From Ceratodon purpureus (taxonomy: Eukaryota; Streptophyta; Bryopsida; Pseudoditrichales; Ditrichaceae), in the NCBI GenBank assembly GCA_014871385.1, contig CM026426.1, positions 85,019,579 through 85,083,578 on the forward strand: a DNA stretch of 64,000 nucleotides, read 5' to 3'. Below the pieces are notes generated by a model. It had not been told where the DNA came from, searched no databases, and worked only from the letters and a program-made list of their open reading frames with translations. A program made the position numbers and the translations under genes. Below, piece by piece: positions 59,552-64,000 of this stretch; the stretch's first letter is position 1, and each line of letters starts with the position of its first letter.

Positions 59552-62539
59552 TCAGGCCACATAATCGCTGTCGTCCTTCACTTCGGCCCCACTAGGACCG
59601 GAAGAATCGTATTCGTCATCGCCATGATCGCTCTCGCGCACCTTCTTCACCCTCGCCTTAGTCTTCTTCTTTGACTCGAATGGGTTCAGGAATTTCTTTG
59701 GGCCATTCGGGTCATCCAAAGGAGTTTTTGGCTTCCCAGGATTGAAAGCCAACACGTTCTGAGTCTTGTCTACAGCCTTTCGCTTGGACGTGGCTCTAGC
59801 AGGGGGTTTCTCAGGAAATATGCCCGGTTTTCCCAAAGCCAACTTCGGCCCAAAGAGATGCCCAATTGGAAGTCCGTCATCAGTAGAGAGGATGCCCGGG
59901 TCCGCTTGTCGGGTTCGGGCCAATCTCTTCCTACATTTCTCAGCTACTTCAGCAGCCTTAGCATCTGCCTTCATTTTTTTAGACAACTCAACCAACCTCG
60001 TGGACGATTCGAACCCACCAACTTGGACCCTAGTCTTTGCAGTTCCAAACAATGTCCGAGATGCACCCGATACGGGTACGGGCACATCCTCCTTTGTAGT
60101 GGGTGGAACCATATCGTCCTTCAGGCGGTTATAGTTTGGAGAAACAACCTTAGAAGTATCAAGGGTGGGGTCTTCCTCTTTCTTTGGTACGACCAAATCC
60201 ACGGTAGTATGAGAGGATCCTCCCCGCAGAATCTTATCACTGTTTGATAAACCATCTCCATTCAGAAAAGAGGCAAGATGAATCGTATCCTCCTCGTTGG
60301 TACCTTCTTCTTCGACATCATCATACTCGAAAGCACGCTCCATCGGCGCAGGAGAACAACGGGATTTTCCTTTCGGAGAAACCTCGAGGTCGTCGACTGG
60401 GTTGTCAATGGGGGGGTCAATTGATAAATCGTCGAAGGGTGCATCAACATCAGACTCACTAAAGTAGTCAACGTCCTCGGTTTCCACGGCCTTCCGATCC
60501 ACCTTCCCCTCCAACTCCCCGTAGAACCTGCCTAAGGCACTCAACTTGGACTGGGAAATTATCTTGGAATTTGTATACTCAAACACGAGGTCATTAGCCC
60601 TCTCCGGAAGTAAACGGTTTCGCTTCCTGTTGTGGACAAAGGAGTAGCTACTCCAATTCCGCTCGCATGAAGAAGAAGACAGGGGCTGAGCTAAAATCCT
60701 TTTTGCAATTGGAGAAATGAATTTACCAGCGGATCCGTATATATCCCACCAACCAGAAGGCGGCAATTGTGACTTAGAGGAGTCACGTACGTCACGAAAC
60801 GGAGGATAAGCTTCACGAAATGCAAAGAACTCTTCTATGACCACTTCCTTCAGTGTCGGAGGAACCATCGACAACAAGACCTCCTTCGTCGATGCCATCG
60901 CATCAGTATCATTGTGAAGGTCCTCATCGTCAATAAGATAAGGGTTTAGAAGCGCAGCAGCACACTGTAAGGGTGATTTAATCATGGCTTTACGCTCATA
61001 GAATAAGTCCTCGCACAAATCAGCATTGTCAGAGTCTAGTTTGAAGGGCTCATGGCGTAAAGAGAGAACATGCTTCTCAAGGTTGCGGAGAACGACGTAG
61101 GCTTTATCCAATGCCGATTCCTTTGCATCAAACTCTCGTAGGGCATATACAATGGGACTCGTCATCCACTTGAAGTTTGCACATTGCTCCCAGAAAACGT
61201 CATCCAAGACAACCCTCTTAACATCGCGTGAGATCTTCGCTTTGTCACGGGCAGATAAGGTCTTCTTCGTTTCGTAGTTTCTCCAGTTACGATCCACAAC
61301 GCTCTGCTCCAATGCTCCTCGAACCTTCAATAGACGCAAAATCATAATGTAGTGCGATGCAAACCTAGTCTGACCAGACATCAGCAAGCTAAGTTTTGCC
61401 TCGTGCTTTCGAAATACCGAGAGTGGCATTTGCCTTATCTTTATGAACTTAACCAAGTTCTTAGCCCGATCTAGGAGCTCCTTCACCCACTTCATCTTAC
61501 TCCAATCCTCCAACAAAAGGTCCATCGCATGGGCAGCACATCCTTGGACATTTATGGATGGATAGAGTGCTTGGACCAACTTTCCGGCATTAAGCATCAC
61601 CGGAGCATTATCGTAGCATACTTGAATGATGTTCTGTTCTCCAACTTGTTGGATAAACTTCTCAATGACGGTCGCTACAAAAACGGCATCCTTCTCTTTC
61701 CCACTCGTGTCAACGGCTCCCAAGAATAACTCACCAGCAGGAGATACTAGCATTGCGTTTATTAGAGGGCGACTGCTTACAGAAGTCCATCCATCGAGGG
61801 CCAACATTTCCCCGTACTTCCTAACACTTGAAAAAATCCTATCATTCAAGGAAGTCTCCAAATCAGTCCTTCCTTGGGCTAGTAAATTTGTTCGGAGATG
61901 GTGGAAAGATGGAGGTGTGTAGGATCTCTTCATGTTGGACGTCTTCAACACCGCGTCCTTGAAAGAGGCTTTCCGAGCCACGTTAAACGAGATACTGTTC
62001 TCGTAAAAACATGTGGCCCATGCTTTGTCGCATTCCCGCCTCTGAGTCTCTTCGAAGCCCTCTTGAAGGGTAGATTGCCTCTTTGCCTTCAAAGGAGGAA
62101 ACTGTCCACTACCTTCCCCCGGAAGAGTGGAAATGAAAGGTACACCCTCACCAAATAAAACGGGTTCATTCTTCGGAGTTGAAACCCGGGATCCAGCGCA
62201 TGAGTCCACATCCATGGGAGTGTTCACTCTCGGGGATATATTGCCACAAGTCACGGGGGAAGTACTCTGCTCCGACATGAATATTTTGGAGTCGTTGGGG
62301 AATTTGCCACCGCAATTCTTGAACAAGGACTGTATAGCGGGTGACAAATTAGTGCAACGACCTACTCCACTAGTCCGTACCCCTAGAACTTTGTCATAGC
62401 CCAAATGACTGAGCATCCGCTCAATCCTCTTTGCGAAAGTGTTCTTGCATAGCATACATTGAACCATCTCAGTCTTCTTCTTCTCCGCATCGATCATATC
62501 GACTTCGGTATACCATGGGGAGTAACTTTTAGACGCCAT
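59552..62539 (-). CDS. hAT transposase with BED-type zinc finger, intact
   Basis: An uninterrupted frame of 995 codons from ATG at 62539 (MASKSYSPWYTEVDM) to TGA at 59552. The frame is open 96 bases further upstream but without ATG, and a TATA box lies about 205 bases before the chosen start. Domains: an N-terminal BED-like finger (CMLCKNTF, then HL), a DUF659-like catalytic part (LALDGWTSVSSRPLINAML, VCYDNAPVML, GCAAHAMDLLLEDW, the Asp residues of the hAT RNase H fold), and the C-terminal dimerisation domain (SSSSCERNWSSYSFVHNRKRN). A long acidic and basic tail follows the catalytic part (EYDDVEEEGTNEEDTIH; KKFLNPFESKKKTKARVKK). The absence of stops suggests a young copy. Confidence 0.85.
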   Translation of the reverse strand: MASKSYSPWYTEVDMIDAEKKKTEMVQCMLCKNTFAKRIERMLSHLGYDKVLGVRTSGVGRCTNLSPAIQSLFKNCGGKFPNDSKIFMSEQSTSPVTCGNISPRVNTPMDVDSCAGSRVSTPKNEPVLFGEGVPFISTLPGEGSGQFPPLKAKRQSTLQEGFEETQRRECDKAWATCFYENSISFNVARKASFKDAVLKTSNMKRSYTPPSFHHLRTNLLAQGRTDLETSLNDRIFSSVRKYGEMLALDGWTSVSSRPLINAMLVSPAGELFLGAVDTSGKEKDAVFVATVIEKFIQQVGEQNIIQVCYDNAPVMLNAGKLVQALYPSINVQGCAAHAMDLLLEDWSKMKWVKELLDRAKNLVKFIKIRQMPLSVFRKHEAKLSLLMSGQTRFASHYIMILRLLKVRGALEQSVVDRNWRNYETKKTLSARDKAKISRDVKRVVLDDVFWEQCANFKWMTSPIVYALREFDAKESALDKAYVVLRNLEKHVLSLRHEPFKLDSDNADLCEDLFYERKAMIKSPLQCAAALLNPYLIDDEDLHNDTDAMASTKEVLLSMVPPTLKEVVIEEFFAFREAYPPFRDVRDSSKSQLPPSGWWDIYGSAGKFISPIAKRILAQPLSSSSCERNWSSYSFVHNRKRNRLLPERANDLVFEYTNSKIISQSKLSALGRFYGELEGKVDRKAVETEDVDYFSESDVDAPFDDLSIDPPIDNPVDDLEVSPKGKSRCSPAPMERAFEYDDVEEEGTNEEDTIHLASFLNGDGLSNSDKILRGGSSHTTVDLVVPKKEEDPTLDTSKVVSPNYNRLKDDMVPPTTKEDVPVPVSGASRTLFGTAKTRVQVGGFESSTRLVELSKKMKADAKAAEVAEKCRKRLARTRQADPGILSTDDGLPIGHLFGPKLALGKPGIFPEKPPARATSKRKAVDKTQNVLAFNPGKPKTPLDDPNGPKKFLNPFESKKKTKARVKKVRESDHGDDEYDSSGPSGAEVKDDSDYVA

Positions 62540-62743
62540 TGGTGCACTTGATAGATCGCCCGGAAATACTTCAAAAAATCGGGGTACCACGTCCTCAAGA
62601 GAACTAGAGCCTCCGAAGAAGCTCCAATTCAACACACTTCAGAACGCCGCCGTTCAGTATGCAACAGATACACACGTATACTAGTGCAACTAGAAGCACA
62701 TGAAGTACAATTGAGAAGTGTAATGCCAACTTCCAGGAGGGGT

Positions 62744-62752
62744 CTTTTATAC
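62744..62752 (-). promoter_or_regulatory. TATA box of the hAT gene
   Basis: GTATAAAAG on the minus strand, about 205 bases before the ATG and directly downstream of the GC-rich cluster. Confidence 0.6.
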
Positions 62753-62794
62753 ACAGCCCATGAAATGCCAAGGGGTAAGCCCTAAAAATCAAGG

Positions 62795-63310
62795 GAGGAC
62801 GGCCGTCAAGGCCGTAAGTCAAGCGAGGGGCCGTCCGATCATGGATTGTCACGGCCGTCGAAAGAGCCGTCGCCGGGGACGGCCCCTCCACCGCGGCCAC
62901 GGCAAGGGGCCCTCGCCGGTGACGGCCCCCCCCACCGCGGCGACGGCAAGGGGCCGTCGCCGAAGACGGCCCCCCCCTCCGCGGCGACGGCAAGGGGCCG
63001 TCGCCGGGGACGCCCCCCCCCCACCGCGGCCACGGCAAGGGGCCGTCGCCGGGGACGGCCCCCCCCCTCCGCGGCGACGGCAAGGGGCCGTCGTTGGGGA
63101 CGGCCCCTTCCCGACGCGGCCAACGGCCCCCCCCCCCCTCCGTGGCGACGGCTGCACCCTCACCTGCAACCCCTCCCCCGCGTACAAGGTGTGGTTTCAC
63201 CCCGAGGTGAAACCTATGCGGGTGATTTTTTTTTTCTAAGTCACAGGACGTCCTGTGGCGCTGGCGGACGTCCGCGGACGTCCTCACGTCCCGAGCGTCC
63301 CGGACGACCG
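62795..63310. repeat. GC-rich cluster upstream of the hAT gene
   Basis: Repeats of about 38-75 bases with GGCAAGGGGCCGTCGCCG, GGGGACGGCC and runs of C, made of the same GGCCGTC word as the clusters at 32741, 38460 and 55165. The right edge has GGACGTCC palindromes (near 63247, 63269 and 63277). Frames on both strands are compositional. Confidence 0.8.
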
Positions 63311-64000
63311 CGACAACCCTGGAGAGGAGCCAATGCAAATCTGTCAACGGCACAGGAGCTGAGGACAGCTCCAGAGCAGAGGGAGGATAGTCACGGGTAT
63401 CAGGTATGTTCCAAACCACTGTTGAATTCAGACAGTCAGGAAAGGAACAGTAGGTTGCGTGAAAAACGAGCAGTAAAAAGTAGCAGTAAAAATCAAAAAG
63501 TTATCAAGCAGTAAAAAAAAACAATTCGAGCACTAAAAAATAACGGTAGAAAGTTAAAAAGTTACTAGCCAGTAAAAAGTAATGGTAAAAAGTTAAAAAT
63601 TTACCAGTCAGTAAAAAAACAGTGTAAAAGGTAACAGTGGAAACTAAGGGTAAAAATGCGAACAGTAAAGATGAGATAAGAAAACAGTAAGTGGCTTAAG
63701 CAGAAAATTGAGAAATGGAAAAATTGAAAAGTTAAAAAAAAAAAAATGAATGGATAGTAAAGAACCAGGAGACAACCTGTAGGTAGAAGCTTGCAAATTT
63801 GTAATGTATGGAAGCTTGAAAAACTGAGACTATGCTAGAACTTGCGAAACTAGGGGCAGAAAAACTATCTACAGTTGGACAGTAAAGACTGACAGGTCCC
63901 AAAGGAACCAAAGTGGAAGGGTGGCAAAGGGATGGACTGAACAGGAACCAGGAAACAGGAGGACTAGCATCCAACGGACCAGAGGAGGGCTGAGGACAAG
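63311..64000. other. Dispersed repeat with CAGTAAAAAG words
   Basis: No supported gene. CAGTAAAAA-type words recur at 63470-63640. GAGGAGCCAATG near 63324 also occurs near 32632, beside the GC cluster of the other convergent pair. Confidence 0.5.

Overview
This window is eukaryotic. Its genes contain GT-AG introns, and it carries the plant-type set of transposable elements: a CACTA/TNP2 element, two Mutator-like (SWIM-finger) elements, a Ty3/gypsy polyprotein, a BED/hAT element and a DUF7869-type element. An interstitial tract of TTTAGGG-like telomere repeats points to the green lineage. The gene families remind me of large, repeat-rich charophyte genomes such as Chara; that is an impression, not a proof. 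I see no rRNA, tRNA, CRISPR array or clear single-copy housekeeping gene. Almost everything looks transposon-derived, and most reading frames are broken.

Layout. 1-1.5 kb: AT-rich, no gene. 2.0-6.0 kb (-): decayed Mutator-like transposase in a region seeded with AGTGTCAC. 7.0-11.8 kb (+): CACTA TNP2 transposase with two in-frame stops and an inverted-duplication scar holding a gypsy fragment. 13.7-14.4 kb: broken hypothetical gene. 16-19.9 kb (+): broken gypsy polyprotein. 20-21.2 kb: T-rich low complexity. 22.1-25.8 kb (-): second MULE-like transposase, broken. 27.2-31.85 kb (+): multi-exon gene whose two long introns hold 16 copies of a 22-bp palindrome centred on GTTAAC. 32.7-38.9 kb: a kinase-like gene (+) and a coiled-coil gene (-), convergent, each with a GC-rich GGCCGTC-repeat promoter; a 375-bp MITE lies in the kinase leader. 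39.88-53.34 kb: a 13.5-kb element with matching ends, carrying a leftward cluster of degenerate NIF/FCP1-like phosphatase genes and a rightward DUF7869 gene, split by a 75-bp tandem array. 55.1-63.3 kb: a second convergent pair between GGCCGTC clusters, a coiled-coil/RING locus (+) and an intact BED/hAT transposase (-).

The most interesting feature is that several of these elements are tagged throughout by their own short, mostly palindromic word: AGTGTCAC at 1-6.5 kb, TACTGCCGTTAACGGCAGTA at 27.6-31.6 kb, GTCGGCTGCCCGCCGAC at 39.9-52.8 kb, and GGCCGTC at the outer ends of the 32.7-38.9 and 55.1-63.3 kb pairs. The words sit in introns, promoters and in one element coding exons, and a small MITE keeps both the ends and the word of its large relative. 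This resembles sequence-specific element-encoded binding proteins (VANC anti-silencing proteins of Arabidopsis VANDAL elements; subterminal sites of Ac, Spm and Mu transposases), but the motifs and gene sets here differ from any I know.

A second global signal is the type of damage. Of about 21 premature stops at which reading clearly continues in the same frame, 17 are TAG, 3 TGA and 1 TAA. This fits C-to-T decay of CAG codons in methylated DNA, or less likely read-through of UAG.
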